Assembly (NCBI RefSeq): GCF_023516455.1
Contig: NZ_JAMGBA010000001.1
Span: forward strand, 310,001 to 374,000
DNA length: 64,000 nt
Reading direction: 5' to 3'
Source of the DNA: Sphingomonas caseinilytica
Lineage (GTDB): Bacteria; Pseudomonadota; Alphaproteobacteria; Sphingomonadales; Sphingomonadaceae
Shown here: positions 7,961 through 17,438 of the stretch, one piece after another
How the letters are laid out: every line of letters begins with the position of its first letter
Position numbering within the stretch: position 1 is the first letter of the stretch
Notes under the pieces: generated by a model
The model's input: only the letters and a program-made list of their open reading frames with translations
Database searches by the model: none
What the model was told of the DNA's origin: nothing
Position numbers and translations under genes: made by a program

Positions 7961-9151
7961 TTAGAAAGCCGGAATTCCGGTGATGGCGCGGCCGAGGATC
8001 AGCGCATGGACGTCATGCGTGCCCTCATAGGTGTTGACCGTTTCAAGGTTGGCGGCGTGGCGCATCACCTGGAACTCGGCACTGATGCCGTTGCCGCCAT
8101 GCATGTCGCGGGCGATGCGGGCGATGTCGAGCGCCTTGCCGCAATTGTTGCGCTTGATGAGGCTGATCGCTTCGGGGATGAGCTCGCCTGCTTCAAGACG
8201 GCGACCGACGCGAAGCGCGGCCTGAAGGCCGAGGGTGATCTCGGTGACCATGTTGGCAAGCTTCAGCTGGACGAGCTGGTTGGCGGCCAACGGACGGCCG
8301 AACTGCTTGCGGTCCAGCGTGTACTGGCGGGCGGTGGCATAGCATGCCTCGGCCGCGCCCATGCTGCCCCAGCCGATGCCGTAGCGGGCGCGATTGAGGC
8401 AGCCGAACGGACCTTTCAGGCCCTGTACGTTGGGGAGAAGGGCGTCCTCGCCGACCTCGACTTCGTCCATGACGATCTCGCCGGTGATCGAGGCGCGAAG
8501 CGAGAGCTTCTCCTTGATCTTGGGGGCGGAGAGGCCGGGCATACCCTTTTCGAGGACGAAGCCGCGGATCGCGCCGCCATGTTCCTCCGACTTCGCCCAG
8601 ACGACGAACACGTCGGCGATGGGTGAGTTGGTGATCCACATCTTGGTGCCGCTGAGCTTGTAGCCGTTGGCGGTCTTCTGGGCGCGGGTGCGCATTCCGC
8701 CAGGGTCGGAACCGGCGTCGGGCTCAGTGAGGCCGAAGCAGCCGACCAGCTCGCCCTTGGCGAGGCCGGGGAGGTACTTCTTGCGCTGCTCCTCCGAGCC
8801 GTAGGCGTGGATCGGGTGCATGACGAGCGAGCTCTGCACCGACATGGCCGAGCGATACCCGCTGTCGACGCGTTCGACTTCGCGGGCGATGAGGCCGTAG
8901 CTGACGTAGCCTAGGCCAGCGCCGCCATAGACTTCAGGGATCGTCGCGCCGAGGAGGCCGAGGCCACCCATTTCGCGGAGGATTTCGCGATCGAAATTCT
9001 CGTTCAAATAGGCTTCGGTGACGCGCGGCTGGAGATTGTCCTGGGCGTAGGCCGAAGCCGTGTCGCGGACCATCCGCTCTTCGTCGGTCAGCTGGTGGTT
9101 GAGGTCGAACGGATCGGCCCAGTCGAACGGCAGGATGGCAGGCTCGCCCAC
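7961..9151 (-). CDS. gcdH: Glutaryl-CoA dehydrogenase
   Basis: This FAD-dependent acyl-CoA dehydrogenase should convert glutaryl-CoA to crotonyl-CoA plus CO2 in lysine, tryptophan and aromatic degradation, passing electrons to ETF and then to the ETF-ubiquinone oxidoreductase at 60012-61658. About 396 residues. [20 protein letters not shown] carries the glutaryl-binding Arg region, [16 protein letters not shown] and [15 protein letters not shown] are acyl-CoA dehydrogenase motifs, and the catalytic base is Glu376 in [16 protein letters not shown] chose the GTG at 9151, preceded by GGAG with six bases of spacing, over a TTG four codons upstream. Confidence 0.95.
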   Translation of the reverse strand: MGEPAILPFDWADPFDLNHQLTDEERMVRDTASAYAQDNLQPRVTEAYLNENFDREILREMGGLGLLGATIPEVYGGAGLGYVSYGLIAREVERVDSGYRSAMSVQSSLVMHPIHAYGSEEQRKKYLPGLAKGELVGCFGLTEPDAGSDPGGMRTRAQKTANGYKLSGTKMWITNSPIADVFVVWAKSEEHGGAIRGFVLEKGMPGLSAPKIKEKLSLRASITGEIVMDEVEVGEDALLPNVQGLKGPFGCLNRARYGIGWGSMGAAEACYATARQYTLDRKQFGRPLAANQLVQLKLANMVTEITLGLQAALRVGRRLEAGELIPEAISLIKRNNCGKALDIARIARDMHGGNGISAEFQVMRHAANLETVNTYEGTHDVHALILGRAITGIPAF

Positions 9152-9197
9152 TTGTTTCTCCAAAGGAATGAAGCGTGTGGGCCGCCCTTTAGCGGCG

Positions 9198-11369
9198 CTA
9201 TGCGGCTGGCGCCACCCCGCTGCCGCTGCCGCCGAAGGTCTGCTTCAGGGTGAGGCCGAAGTTGAGGTGGCGGTTGCGCTCGCGGAACTCGTCGATGACG
9301 GTAGTCGGCGTAGCTCGGTTCGGGCGGAAAATGGTGCGGTGGCGATTGCCGGACGTGTCCAGCGCATTGTCGAGGTCGAGCGTGATCGTCGTGCCGTTGC
9401 GCGGCCGATATTCGACGAATGCCGTGCCAAATGGCCCGCCGTTGAAGTTCACGTCATATTCGTCGGTCCGATAGAAAGTGAAGCGCTGCCGGTCGCTGAC
9501 AGTGAAACCGTAGGACCATTGGCCGATGTCATGCCGAACTTCGGCATTCCACTGCCATTCGGGAAAGAAGTCCGACCAGTTGCGTGGCTCGCCGGAGATC
9601 GGATCGTCGACGCGGGTGCGCTGCAGCGTACCGTCCAGTTTTACGCGCAGACCCTTGAGGCCGATCTTGGCGAGCGGTGCATCGAGCGTCAGCGTCGCGA
9701 AAGCGCGCTTGCCGGTGCCCAGATTGCCCGGTGCGTCGAAACATTCGGTCGGATCCTCAATATCGCAGATCAGGATGCGATCCTGGAGGTCGTTGACCAG
9801 GTCGTAGCCGATGTCGAGTTTGGCAAGGCCATCGCCAAGCAGCGGATGATTGACCGTGCCGCGGAACTGCCAGGTCTGTTGCGGGACGAGGTTGGTATTG
9901 CCGCCATTGACGCGGTCGGTGCTGAGTTCGGCCGAGCTGATGAAGTCGTAGAAATTGAGCTGGGCGACGACGCGCTTGGCCGAGACCTGCGCATGCCAGC
10001 CACTCGGGGCCTTCCAGTCCAAGGTCAGGCTGGGCTTCCAGAATTTGAGCGGGTCGCGATCCTGATCGACGTCGCCACGGACCGAGATTTTGGAATATTC
10101 GTAGGTGAGGCCGGCATCGAGGCGGATCGTACTGGACAGCTGCCGGCCGACATTGATGAAAGGCTCTGCACGCTTCTCCTTGACCCTGGCCTGATCGACG
10201 GGAAGGTTGATGCGCACCGGCTCGCCGCCTTCGAGGAACTCGAATAGCTGCACATCCTGGTCGAGGGTGTTGAGCGCGAATTCCGAGCCCGTTTCGACCG
10301 AGAAGCCGGCGACATTCGACTTGCTCCACGTCAGGCGAAGAATGGATTCGTTGCGCTGGGCGTCCTGCAGCTGTTCGAAGCCGCCGAGGATGTCGGTGCC
10401 GCCTTCGCTCCGGAAGCGATAGCGTTCCGACCAGTCGCGCTTGCGGCGAGTGGCAAGGCCCACCAGCTTGATCGCACCGCCGGCCAGTGGACGCGTGATG
10501 TCGCCGCCAAGCTCGAACACCGGGCTTTCGAAATCCTGGACCAGGTCGTCGTCACGCTCCGGACCGACCGCCGGTGTCACATGATTGTCCTGTGTCAAAT
10601 AGAAGCTGCCGGGCGACCAGCGCGTGTTGACGTGGATAGACTTGTCGCTGGCCTGTTCGAACGCCCAGTTGGCTGAGATGAACGGGTTGAAGTCGCGGTA
10701 GCTGTTATGCTTGCGGCGATGCTCGATGAAGGCACCGGTTTCGGGATCGGTCAGGAGATCCGTACCTTCTTCAAGGTTCAGGACGTTGCTGGTGCCGGCC
10801 GACAGGTTGATGCTGTGCTCTCCGCGCCGGATGATCGCGGAAGCGGAGAGGTCGGGAACGATCCGGCCAGTGTAGAGGCGGCGGATGGAGCCGGTGACAT
10901 TGCCGTCGATCCCGCTCACCTCGGACAGGATCACGTTCAAAACCTGGCTGCGGGTCGCATATTCCGCGCCGTAAATCGTGCCCGGGCCGATCTCGACCCG
11001 CACGACCTGGCCTGCGGGGATGTTTCTAAGGACGGACGTCAGGCTTTCCGACTTGCTGCTGGGGCGCTGGCCATTGATGACCACATTGCCGGCGGCCTGC
11101 GCGAAACCGCGAACTTCTACGTCTCCGAGATCGAGGTTGAAGCCGGGAACCAGCCGGGCGATGTCGAGTGCCGTCTGTGGCGCCGATGGAGCGAAGAACG
11201 CAGCGCTATAAGTAGTGGTACGCGTTATCTCGGTGCCCGGTGCGCCTGCGACCGGGGCCTGCGCCTCCTGCGTTTCGGTCTCCGGCGCTTCGGAGTCCTG
11301 GGCATATGCTGGACTGGCAATGGCGGCCGATAGTGCAAACAAACTAAGGCTCGAAAGGCCGCGACGCAT
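9198..11369 (-). CDS. TonB-dependent outer-membrane receptor, substrate unknown
   Basis: A 723-residue receptor with a clear signal peptide ([23 protein letters not shown]), an acidic linker, then a plug: [34 protein letters not shown] and [20 protein letters not shown]. The rest is beta-barrel-like sequence. It is more like the sugar and organic-compound receptors of sphingomonads than BtuB, but I cannot name the substrate. It is a single gene with GGGGAAATTTCC before the ATG; no transporter genes accompany it. A LacI-type half-site lies in the divergent region upstream. Confidence 0.88.
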   Translation of the reverse strand: MRRGLSSLSLFALSAAIASPAYAQDSEAPETETQEAQAPVAGAPGTEITRTTTYSAAFFAPSAPQTALDIARLVPGFNLDLGDVEVRGFAQAAGNVVINGQRPSSKSESLTSVLRNIPAGQVVRVEIGPGTIYGAEYATRSQVLNVILSEVSGIDGNVTGSIRRLYTGRIVPDLSASAIIRRGEHSINLSAGTSNVLNLEEGTDLLTDPETGAFIEHRRKHNSYRDFNPFISANWAFEQASDKSIHVNTRWSPGSFYLTQDNHVTPAVGPERDDDLVQDFESPVFELGGDITRPLAGGAIKLVGLATRRKRDWSERYRFRSEGGTDILGGFEQLQDAQRNESILRLTWSKSNVAGFSVETGSEFALNTLDQDVQLFEFLEGGEPVRINLPVDQARVKEKRAEPFINVGRQLSSTIRLDAGLTYEYSKISVRGDVDQDRDPLKFWKPSLTLDWKAPSGWHAQVSAKRVVAQLNFYDFISSAELSTDRVNGGNTNLVPQQTWQFRGTVNHPLLGDGLAKLDIGYDLVNDLQDRILICDIEDPTECFDAPGNLGTGKRAFATLTLDAPLAKIGLKGLRVKLDGTLQRTRVDDPISGEPRNWSDFFPEWQWNAEVRHDIGQWSYGFTVSDRQRFTFYRTDEYDVNFNGGPFGTAFVEYRPRNGTTITLDLDNALDTSGNRHRTIFRPNRATPTTVIDEFRERNRHLNFGLTLKQTFGGSGSGVAPAA

Positions 11370-11486
11370 GGAAATTTCCCCGATTGATACTGTTTCGCCG
11401 CCGCCTACGCTTACAAATGTAGTTGAGGGAGCGGCGTTCGACCAATCGACGAACGGTTCTGCCAGTGCGTAAGTCGATTTCCTGAT

Positions 11487-11524
11487 GCTACCGATACCGG
11501 GGATGTGGCATGGTAGCGCTGATC
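11487..11524. promoter_or_regulatory. Possible LacI-type operator or small hairpin
   Basis: GCTACC (11487-11492) and GGTAGC (11512-11517) are inverted copies, and TGGTAGCGCT (11511-11520) matches the left part of the TGGTAGCGCTACCA type of site used by some LacI-family regulators of sugar receptors in Gram-negative bacteria. The right half is poor. It lies between a TonB receptor gene and a divergent small gene. This is suggestive only. Confidence 0.2.
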
Positions 11525-11548
11525 GATGCCGCGTTCCCGGAGGAATAA

Positions 11549-11815
11549 ATGGCCGTCAAACTATGGATGCCGGTGGTAGTGGCGCTCTTTGCGCCCGATC
11601 TTGCGGCGGCCGCCCAAGATCCGGCTCCGCCCGGGAAAGACACCAAGATTTGCAGGGAAGCCAAGCAGAAAACCGGCAGTCGCGTTCGAACCGGTCCGAA
11701 ATGCCGAACCGCCGAGGAATGGCGGAAGGAAGACGAAGAACGAAGCCGGATGCCCTTGTCGGCGACGATTACCGAAGGGCAGCCAGACGGCCCGACCCGG
11801 CCGCGTCCTCAATAG
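11549..11815 (+). CDS. Small secreted basic protein, unknown function
   Basis: An 88-residue product with an N-terminal signal peptide (VKLWMPVVVALFAPDLAAAAQ) and a short charged body. The segment KICREAKQKTGSRVRTGPKC places two cysteines 18 residues apart around a basic loop, which could form a disulfide in the periplasm, and is followed by RTAEEWRKEDEERSR. I do not recognise a named family. GGAGGAATAA before the ATG is a strong ribosome site, supporting a real gene. It is divergent from the TonB receptor and convergent with the TIR-TPR gene. Confidence 0.7.
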   Translation: MAVKLWMPVVVALFAPDLAAAAQDPAPPGKDTKICREAKQKTGSRVRTGPKCRTAEEWRKEDEERSRMPLSATITEGQPDGPTRPRPQ

Positions 11816-11830
11816 AGCTTTTGAACCGGT

Positions 11831-13588
11831 TTATCCGGCCGCAATTGCCTCAAGGCGCACATGGGCATCGGAAACCATCGTCTTGAATCTTGGTAGCTCC
11901 CGTAGTGCATCGAGGTCGGGGTCGATCGCCGCGTGGCGAAGGAACGCCAAGCTGTCGAGGCGCTCGAAGAACTGTTCTAGCAGGTCCATTGCCCCATCCA
12001 GATCGGCATTGCGGAAAGTCAGGCCGCAGGCGGCGTTGTACATGACCCACAGATTGTCGGGATCGAGCAAGAGCGCGCGCTGAACCCAGTCCTTGCCCCT
12101 GTCGACTTCGCCCAGCATCATCAGCGAGCTCGCACCCGCGGCGAGGGCGGCTCCATTCGCCGGATCCTTGGCCGCGGCCGCCTCTGCGCGCGACAATGTG
12201 CGTCGTGCGGCATCCAGTGCAGCTGCCTCGTCGCCGATCCCGTCGTAACAGGTGATCAGCATCGAGACGCTGTGGAAATCGGTGGGCATCAGTTCCGCGG
12301 CTTTTTCAAAGTAGCGGATCGCGTCGCCCATTCGATCGCGCCGGAACATGAGCCGAGCAGCCTCGCGGTTCACCTCCCAGGATTCAGATCCTAACCGAAG
12401 CGCTTCGCCAAGCTGCCGGTCGGCTTCGTCGTGGCGGCCCTGCTGTTCCAGGTCCCTGACCTTGACGCAGTATGGCTCCGCCAGTCTTTTATTGAGTTCC
12501 AGCGCACGATCGGCGGCGGGGAGGGGATCCTCGTCCTTGCCATGCCAGAACCTAAGTTCAGCCTGGGCCAGCGCCATCAGTGCCCAGGCCTCCGCATAGT
12601 CGGGATCGAATGCCACAGCCTGCTTGCAGATACGGACTACAGTTTCGTCGCGGCGGCTGTTGCCCCAGGTTCCCCAAATCCATTGCTGGCGAGCCATGAG
12701 GTAGAGGTTGTAGGCATCAACGCGATCCGTGCCCCGTGCCTCGATCGCCTGCTCCTCTTCCGGCAGCAGCTTGACCTTCAGTGATTCAACAATGGCCTTC
12801 GAAATCTCATCCTGGATTTCGAAGATGTCGGTGAGGTCGCGATCGTAGCGGTCGGCCCAATGGTGATCGCCCGCTTTTCCATCGATCAGCTGAGCGGTGA
12901 TGCGGACACGGTTGCCAGATTTGCGAACGCTGCCTTCCAGCACGAAGGCGACACCGAGCTGTTCGGCGACATCCTTCACGTCAACCGACTGCCCCTTGAA
13001 GGTGAAGGCGGTATTGCGAGCCACGACTGACAGGGCCGAAACCTTCGACAAGTCAGTGATGATGTCTTCGGTAATGCCGTCGCTAAAATATTCCTGTTCC
13101 GGATCGCCGCTCATGTTCGCGAACGGCAGCACGCAAACCGAAGGGCGGCTTGGCTTGGACTTCGATGCCGGTTTGGCCTCCGCGGCGGCGGGTTTTGCGC
13201 CGTTGCCCTTCTGCGCAATTCCCTCGAGGAGCGTGCTCAGAGCGGGCGGATCGGCGCGACCATCCCAACTGCCGAAATCGATCGACTGGAACTGCCGGAA
13301 TCCCAGCGGCGGCTTTTCCGCGCCCATGATGACGGGAAGCAAGCGCCCGGAATCGCGCCCTTCTGCAGCTTCATCCTGCACCCAGGGAGATTCGACCGAG
13401 GTCTTCGTCCAAAGAACGACAACGGCGTCGGCATTCTTCAACTCGCGATCGATTTCCGTGGCGAAGCGAGAACCACCCTGGATCTGATGGTCCCACCAGA
13501 CCTGATGACCGGCACGTTCGATTGCGGCTGCGAGCTGCTTCGCGGCGGCTGCGTCATCACGGGCGTAGCTTAAGAAAACTCGCGCCAC
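11831..13588 (-). CDS. TIR domain - FlgO/TolB-like - TPR fusion protein
   Basis: About 585 residues in three parts. The N-terminus is a TIR domain: RVFLSYARDD, GHQVWWDHQIQGG, ADAVVVLWTKTSVESPW and VQDEAAEGRD; the Glu in S-P-W-V-Q-D-E (about residue 73) aligns with the catalytic Glu of NAD-cleaving TIR domains. After a Lys/Ala linker comes a domain seen in transcription-factor-like TPR proteins (VCVLPFANMSGDPEQEYFSDGITEDII through LIDGKAGDHHWADRYDRDL), then TPR-like helices to the end. No signal peptide or membrane segment is seen. Start is uncertain; I chose GTG 13588 after AGGGG. Signalling or defence roles are both possible. Confidence 0.8.
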   Translation of the reverse strand: MARVFLSYARDDAAAAKQLAAAIERAGHQVWWDHQIQGGSRFATEIDRELKNADAVVVLWTKTSVESPWVQDEAAEGRDSGRLLPVIMGAEKPPLGFRQFQSIDFGSWDGRADPPALSTLLEGIAQKGNGAKPAAAEAKPASKSKPSRPSVCVLPFANMSGDPEQEYFSDGITEDIITDLSKVSALSVVARNTAFTFKGQSVDVKDVAEQLGVAFVLEGSVRKSGNRVRITAQLIDGKAGDHHWADRYDRDLTDIFEIQDEISKAIVESLKVKLLPEEEQAIEARGTDRVDAYNLYLMARQQWIWGTWGNSRRDETVVRICKQAVAFDPDYAEAWALMALAQAELRFWHGKDEDPLPAADRALELNKRLAEPYCVKVRDLEQQGRHDEADRQLGEALRLGSESWEVNREAARLMFRRDRMGDAIRYFEKAAELMPTDFHSVSMLITCYDGIGDEAAALDAARRTLSRAEAAAAKDPANGAALAAGASSLMMLGEVDRGKDWVQRALLLDPDNLWVMYNAACGLTFRNADLDGAMDLLEQFFERLDSLAFLRHAAIDPDLDALRELPRFKTMVSDAHVRLEAIAAG

Positions 13589-13656
13589 CGGCACCCCTAA
13601 CAAAATGTAAACAGCTTTTGCGACGAAGTGGTGCGTCGTTGCAAGCCCCGGAGAGC

Positions 13657-14733
13657 TTAATTCGTCCTGGCCAATAGCCGCACAAGATCATCCTTCCAGA
13701 ATTTCGCCCAGGTGTGGGTCCCATGGCCGCGCGTGTCGTCGGTTTCGGCGATCATCCGGAACTGGGCGTTCGGCATCCGCTTCACCGCCTCACCGGGGAC
13801 ATTGAGGTTTCGAGGATTGATGAAGTCGTCAGCCGAGTTGATCCACATGACGGGAGCGGTCATCGACTCCAGCTTCGGCCAGGGATTGTAGTTCCGCGAC
13901 GATTCAAGCTGGTAGATCAGGTCATTGGCATCGAGCGCGGCCAGGGCCGTCGAGACCCGTTCTTCGGCAAAGGTGCCGGCAGCTTGCCGGGTTGGGTATT
14001 GCGCCTGATAGTTGAGGGGTGCGGCGCCGGCGACGAAGAGAAGGCTCTGCGCGGTTCGCAGGCCCAGCGTGGGTTGCGCCGTGTAGGCACCGCTCTGCCA
14101 GGCCGGATCGGACTTGATTCCGTTGATCGCCAATTGGCGCCACATCCGGTTCAGCCCGGCGATCTCGATCGGTTCGCAGGCCATCGGCATCAAGGCGCGC
14201 GCAAAATTCGGGTGCGTCTCCCCCCATACGAAGGCGTGCATGCAGCCCATCGACGTCCCAAAGATCAGGCGAAGGCGGTTGACTTCAAGCTCCTTCAGCA
14301 TCAGCCGCTGGGCCTCGACCATGTCGTCATAGTCATATTTGGGGAATTGCATCTTGAGGCCGTCCGACGGCTTCGACGATTTCCCATGGCCGATATTGTC
14401 CGGAAGGATGATCCAGTAGCGGCTGATGTCCAGCGGCTGGCCGGGCCCATAAAGCTCGCCCGCGAACTGCGGCCTCAGAAATTGTTGCCCAGTGCCGCCA
14501 GTGCCGTGAAGCACCATGACCGCATTATCGATCTCGCCCGCCGCATTTCGGTGCGGCTTCCCCAAGGTCGTGTAGTGCATGTTGAGGCGAGGCAGGGTCT
14601 CGCCGGAGCGAAACTTGAAGTTGACGAGGGAGACGTCGCCTTCCTGCGCCGGCCAAGTGACGGCAGTTGGAGCCGCGGCAGGAGCGGGGGTCGAAGCAGG
14701 CTGAAGCGCAAGCGCCGCAAGAAACAGGAACAT
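13657..14733 (-). CDS. Secreted alpha/beta-hydrolase, MetX-like
   Basis: A 358-residue hydrolase with a short signal peptide (FLFLAALALQPASTPAPAAA). It resembles homoserine O-acetyltransferase-fold hydrolases: VMVLHGTGGTGQQFLRP (oxyanion region), the nucleophile Ser161 in FGTSMGCMHAF, an acid in WINSADDFINPRN and a His in RGHGTHTW. True MetX is cytoplasmic, so export argues for a different, probably esterase- or peptidase-like, activity; the substrate is unknown. GGAGG before the ATG supports the start. It stands alone between the TIR gene and a divergent lipoprotein gene. Confidence 0.8.
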   Translation of the reverse strand: MFLFLAALALQPASTPAPAAAPTAVTWPAQEGDVSLVNFKFRSGETLPRLNMHYTTLGKPHRNAAGEIDNAVMVLHGTGGTGQQFLRPQFAGELYGPGQPLDISRYWIILPDNIGHGKSSKPSDGLKMQFPKYDYDDMVEAQRLMLKELEVNRLRLIFGTSMGCMHAFVWGETHPNFARALMPMACEPIEIAGLNRMWRQLAINGIKSDPAWQSGAYTAQPTLGLRTAQSLLFVAGAAPLNYQAQYPTRQAAGTFAEERVSTALAALDANDLIYQLESSRNYNPWPKLESMTAPVMWINSADDFINPRNLNVPGEAVKRMPNAQFRMIAETDDTRGHGTHTWAKFWKDDLVRLLARTN

Positions 14734-14980
14734 CGTTGGCCTCCAATCGGGTTACCCGGAATATGACCGTTGCCCGGCGATTGGGAAGTGCCGATGTGGA
14801 ATGGGCGAGGTTTCCATCGAGATTGGAACAATTCCCCGGTTTTCTCAGTATTTTTGCCAACTGCGTTACACAAAAAGTGGCGATAGGAGTGATGCTCCCG
14901 GCTCTGAATTGCCGGGCCATCATCGCGTTTGAGGAAAGCTTGTTCGGGCTCGATCAAGCTCAAGCCAGAGGAGTGGAAAT

Positions 14981-15244
14981 ATGCGAAAGGGCATTGCCAC
15001 AACCACATTGATCCTGTTGGGCGGACTTAGCCTAAGCGCCTGTGCCACGACCGATTATGTCGATGAACGGATCGCGGCAGTGAACGCGCGCATCGATGCG
15101 CTCGAAACGCGTGTGAATGAAAATGCGGCAGCAGCTCAGGCAGCATCGGCGCAGGCCCAGACAAACAGCCAGAGGATCGACCAGCTGACAGGCCGCGTGG
15201 ACGGCCTTGAGCAGCGCATGGCGACAAGGGCGCCGCGCAACTAG
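14981..15244 (+). CDS. Small coiled-coil lipoprotein (Lpp-like)
   Basis: An 87-residue lipoprotein: signal sequence and lipobox LSAC with the lipidated Cys at residue 21, then heptad-rich coiled coil (VDERIAAVNARIDALETRV, RIDQLTGRVDGLEQRM). This is the architecture of Braun-type or Lpp-like outer-membrane proteins, although I see no C-terminal Lys for peptidoglycan attachment, since it ends in Arg-Asn. The ribosome site GAGGAG is well placed. An L,D-transpeptidase-like gene follows 80 bases on, a suggestive neighbour because that family links Lpp to the wall. Confidence 0.8.
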   Translation: MRKGIATTTLILLGGLSLSACATTDYVDERIAAVNARIDALETRVNENAAAAQAASAQAQTNSQRIDQLTGRVDGLEQRMATRAPRN

Positions 15245-15326
15245 GGTTAACCGTTGACCGCGAAGCAAAGAGGCAACCTGGGCCAGCGCATCGCGTTATT
15301 CGGTCGGGAACTGTCGGAGAGTTTAG

Positions 15327-16019
15327 TTGGCTAGGCGCAATCGCGTTCTTCTGCCGTTAGCAGTGGTGACTCTTTTGGGCGGTGCTTTGCCACTGGCAGC
15401 GGCGCAATCCGAGGAACGGTCCGGTGTCGTTCACACCAACTCGGTGGAAGCGCTTCAGCTGGCCAGTTGGGTGACGGCGTCGCGGGACAATGACGACCGG
15501 CCATTCATCGTAATCGACAAGGTCACGGCCGAGGTGCTGATCTTCGATTCGACCGGCGTGCTCCAGGGAATAACGCCGGCGTTGCTGGGAATTGCCAAGG
15601 GCGACGATGCGACACCGGGGATTGGCGACAAGGAGCTGAGCGAAATCGGGCCGGCAGAGAAGACCACGCCGGCGGGGCGGTTCTTCGCGCGGCTTGGACC
15701 CGCCAAGGGCGACCAGACAGTGCTTTGGGTCGATTTCAACACGTCTGTTGCGCTGCACGCCGTCGTCACAAAGAACCCAAGCGAGCACCGGTTAGAACGC
15801 CTGGAATCCCCCACACCCAGCGATAATCGGATCACCTTCGGATGCATCAATGTGCCGGCGACATTCTTTGAGGAGGTGGTCAGGCCGATTTTCGGTGGCG
15901 GCGGCGGGATGGTCTATATCCTGCCGGAATCGAAGTTCCTGATCGAAGTGTTCCCTGCCTTCGACATGTTTGCGCCGCCAATCGAGCGCACCGCGCAAAC
16001 GATTCCAGTGGACGGCTGA
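15327..16019 (+). CDS. L,D-transpeptidase-like (YkuD) exported protein
   Basis: A 230-residue exported protein with a signal peptide (RVLLPLAVVTLLGGALPLAAAQ). PFIVIDKVTAEVLIFDSTGVLQG and TPAGRFFARLG are typical YkuD strands, and the catalytic region keeps His144 (VALHAVV) and Cys173 (RITFGCINV). The usual S/T-H-G-C reads T-F-G-C, so the second histidine of the motif is Phe. It may cross-link peptidoglycan or attach the adjacent lipoprotein, or be an inactive relative. The start is TTG at 15327 with GGAGAG upstream. Only the C-terminal part diverges from the family pattern. Confidence 0.8.
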   Translation: MARRNRVLLPLAVVTLLGGALPLAAAQSEERSGVVHTNSVEALQLASWVTASRDNDDRPFIVIDKVTAEVLIFDSTGVLQGITPALLGIAKGDDATPGIGDKELSEIGPAEKTTPAGRFFARLGPAKGDQTVLWVDFNTSVALHAVVTKNPSEHRLERLESPTPSDNRITFGCINVPATFFEEVVRPIFGGGGGMVYILPESKFLIEVFPAFDMFAPPIERTAQTIPVDG

Positions 16020-16023
16020 GCGC

Positions 16024-16111
16024 TGGCGGATGGGGTGGGATTCGAACCCACGGACGCTTGCACGTCGCCGGTTTTCAAGACCGGTGCCTTAAACCGCTCG
16101 GCCACCCATCC
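16024..16111 (-). tRNA. tRNA-Ser (anticodon TGA)
   Basis: The acceptor arms GGATGGG and CCCATCC pair fully, followed by G-CCA encoded in the DNA (CCA at 16026-16024). The anticodon loop CTTGAAA sits on a CGGT/ACCG-type stem, giving anticodon TGA. A long variable arm and the T-loop GTTCGAATC are present, as expected for serine. It reads UCA and related codons. Confidence 0.98.
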
Positions 16112-16264
16112 ATCTGCCCGGCGGTCATCCGGGCTTCAGCTTCGCCCGCCTAGGCGACGGCGATGGGCTGTGCAAGGCACGGGATGAATGCGATGGGCGC
16201 TGCGGGTGTCCCCGGTTACGTTGGCCCGGTTAGCCTGACAACAAGAACCCCGTAAGGAGGCGGA

Positions 16265-17368
16265 ATGCGAGTTGCTCTGACGTTGGCCGTGTTGATTTTT
16301 GGAACCAGCGCCAGCGCCCAGGTGGATCCGCTGGCGCCCTTGCCGGCTGCGCCACCGCAACCCGTTGTCCAGCAAGCCGCGCAGCCCGTTGCGGCATCCT
16401 CGGCCACAAGTTCGCAGATGGGTTTCGCGGCCTACAAGCAGCGGCTGTCCAGCCTGGCCCGTTCGGCCGGCGTTCGCGAGGCGACGATCCAGTCGGTCAT
16501 CCCCTATCTGTCGCTCAACAGCAGCGCGATTCGGCTCGACCGGGCCCAGCCGGGGCAGATCAACAACCCCAATGCCACGCCGCCCTTCGCACCCTATCGC
16601 AGGAAGCATGTGACAAGCGACCTGATCCGGCGCGGCGCAGCGAAATATCGCGAGCATTATTCGCGCCTGATGCAGATCGAGCAGCGCATGGGCGTTCCCG
16701 CTTCGGTCATCCTCGGCATCTACGGCAAGGAAACCAGCTACGGGCGGATCACGGGCAATTTCGATGTGCCCGACGTGCTTGCGAGCCTCGCCTATGAGGG
16801 TCGCCGCCGGGACCTGTTCGAAAGCGAGTTCGTCGCGGCATTGAAGCTGATCGACCTTGGCTATTCGCGTTCGAGGCTTCGCGGAAGCTGGGCGGGCGCG
16901 ATGGGCTATCCGCAGTTCATGCCATCGGTGGTGCTGCGCTTGAGAGCAGACGGCGACGGCGACGGCTATGCCGATATCTGGCGGAGCGAGGACGATGCCT
17001 TCGCGTCGATTGGAAACTATCTGCGCGATGCTGGATGGAAGGCAGGAATGCTGTGGGGCGTTCCCGTTCGGGTGCCCAGTGGCTTCAATCGAGCAGCGGT
17101 ACGAAATCCGGTGACTTCAACCGAATGCCCTCGGGTGCACGCACGGCACAGCCGCCCCATGACGATGGCACAATGGCGCGCACTGGGAGTGGTCCCGGTC
17201 AGCCGGTCGCACCGCGAAACCGACATGGCGACCTTGATTGAGCCCGACGGCCCCGGAGAAACCGCCTATCTGGTGACCGACAATTACCGGGCGATCCTCA
17301 AATATAATTGCTCCAACTTCTATGCCTTGTCTGTCCTGCTGCTTGCCGATGGAATTATCGGCCGTTGA
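16265..17368 (+). CDS. Lytic murein transglycosylase, MltB family
   Basis: A 367-residue periplasmic enzyme that cleaves peptidoglycan between MurNAc and GlcNAc, forming 1,6-anhydro ends. Signal peptide to residue 19, then a Pro/Ala-rich linker starting DPLAPLP. Catalytic Glu156 lies in GIYGKETSYGRITG; RGSWAGAMGYPQFMPS and DGDGDGYADIWRSEDDAFASIGNYL are signature MltB-type motifs. A strong TAAGGAGG ribosome site precedes the ATG. It lacks a lipobox, so it is a soluble or loosely bound form. It heads a plus-strand run with the carboxypeptidase gene, consistent with joint wall remodelling. Confidence 0.93.
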   Translation: MRVALTLAVLIFGTSASAQVDPLAPLPAAPPQPVVQQAAQPVAASSATSSQMGFAAYKQRLSSLARSAGVREATIQSVIPYLSLNSSAIRLDRAQPGQINNPNATPPFAPYRRKHVTSDLIRRGAAKYREHYSRLMQIEQRMGVPASVILGIYGKETSYGRITGNFDVPDVLASLAYEGRRRDLFESEFVAALKLIDLGYSRSRLRGSWAGAMGYPQFMPSVVLRLRADGDGDGYADIWRSEDDAFASIGNYLRDAGWKAGMLWGVPVRVPSGFNRAAVRNPVTSTECPRVHARHSRPMTMAQWRALGVVPVSRSHRETDMATLIEPDGPGETAYLVTDNYRAILKYNCSNFYALSVLLLADGIIGR

Positions 17369-17438
17369 GGCGCTGACAGGGGCGGAAGGGCACCTTAAAG
17401 ACGGGTGGTCCAACATTCACCGGAGTCGTTACCGCGTC

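Noticed and set aside
16116-16134. GCCCGG/CCGGGC hairpin next to tRNA-Ser as a terminator or attachment site.
   Set aside because: It is on the 5' side of the tRNA, has no T-run, and no integrase or direct repeat of the tRNA end is present.
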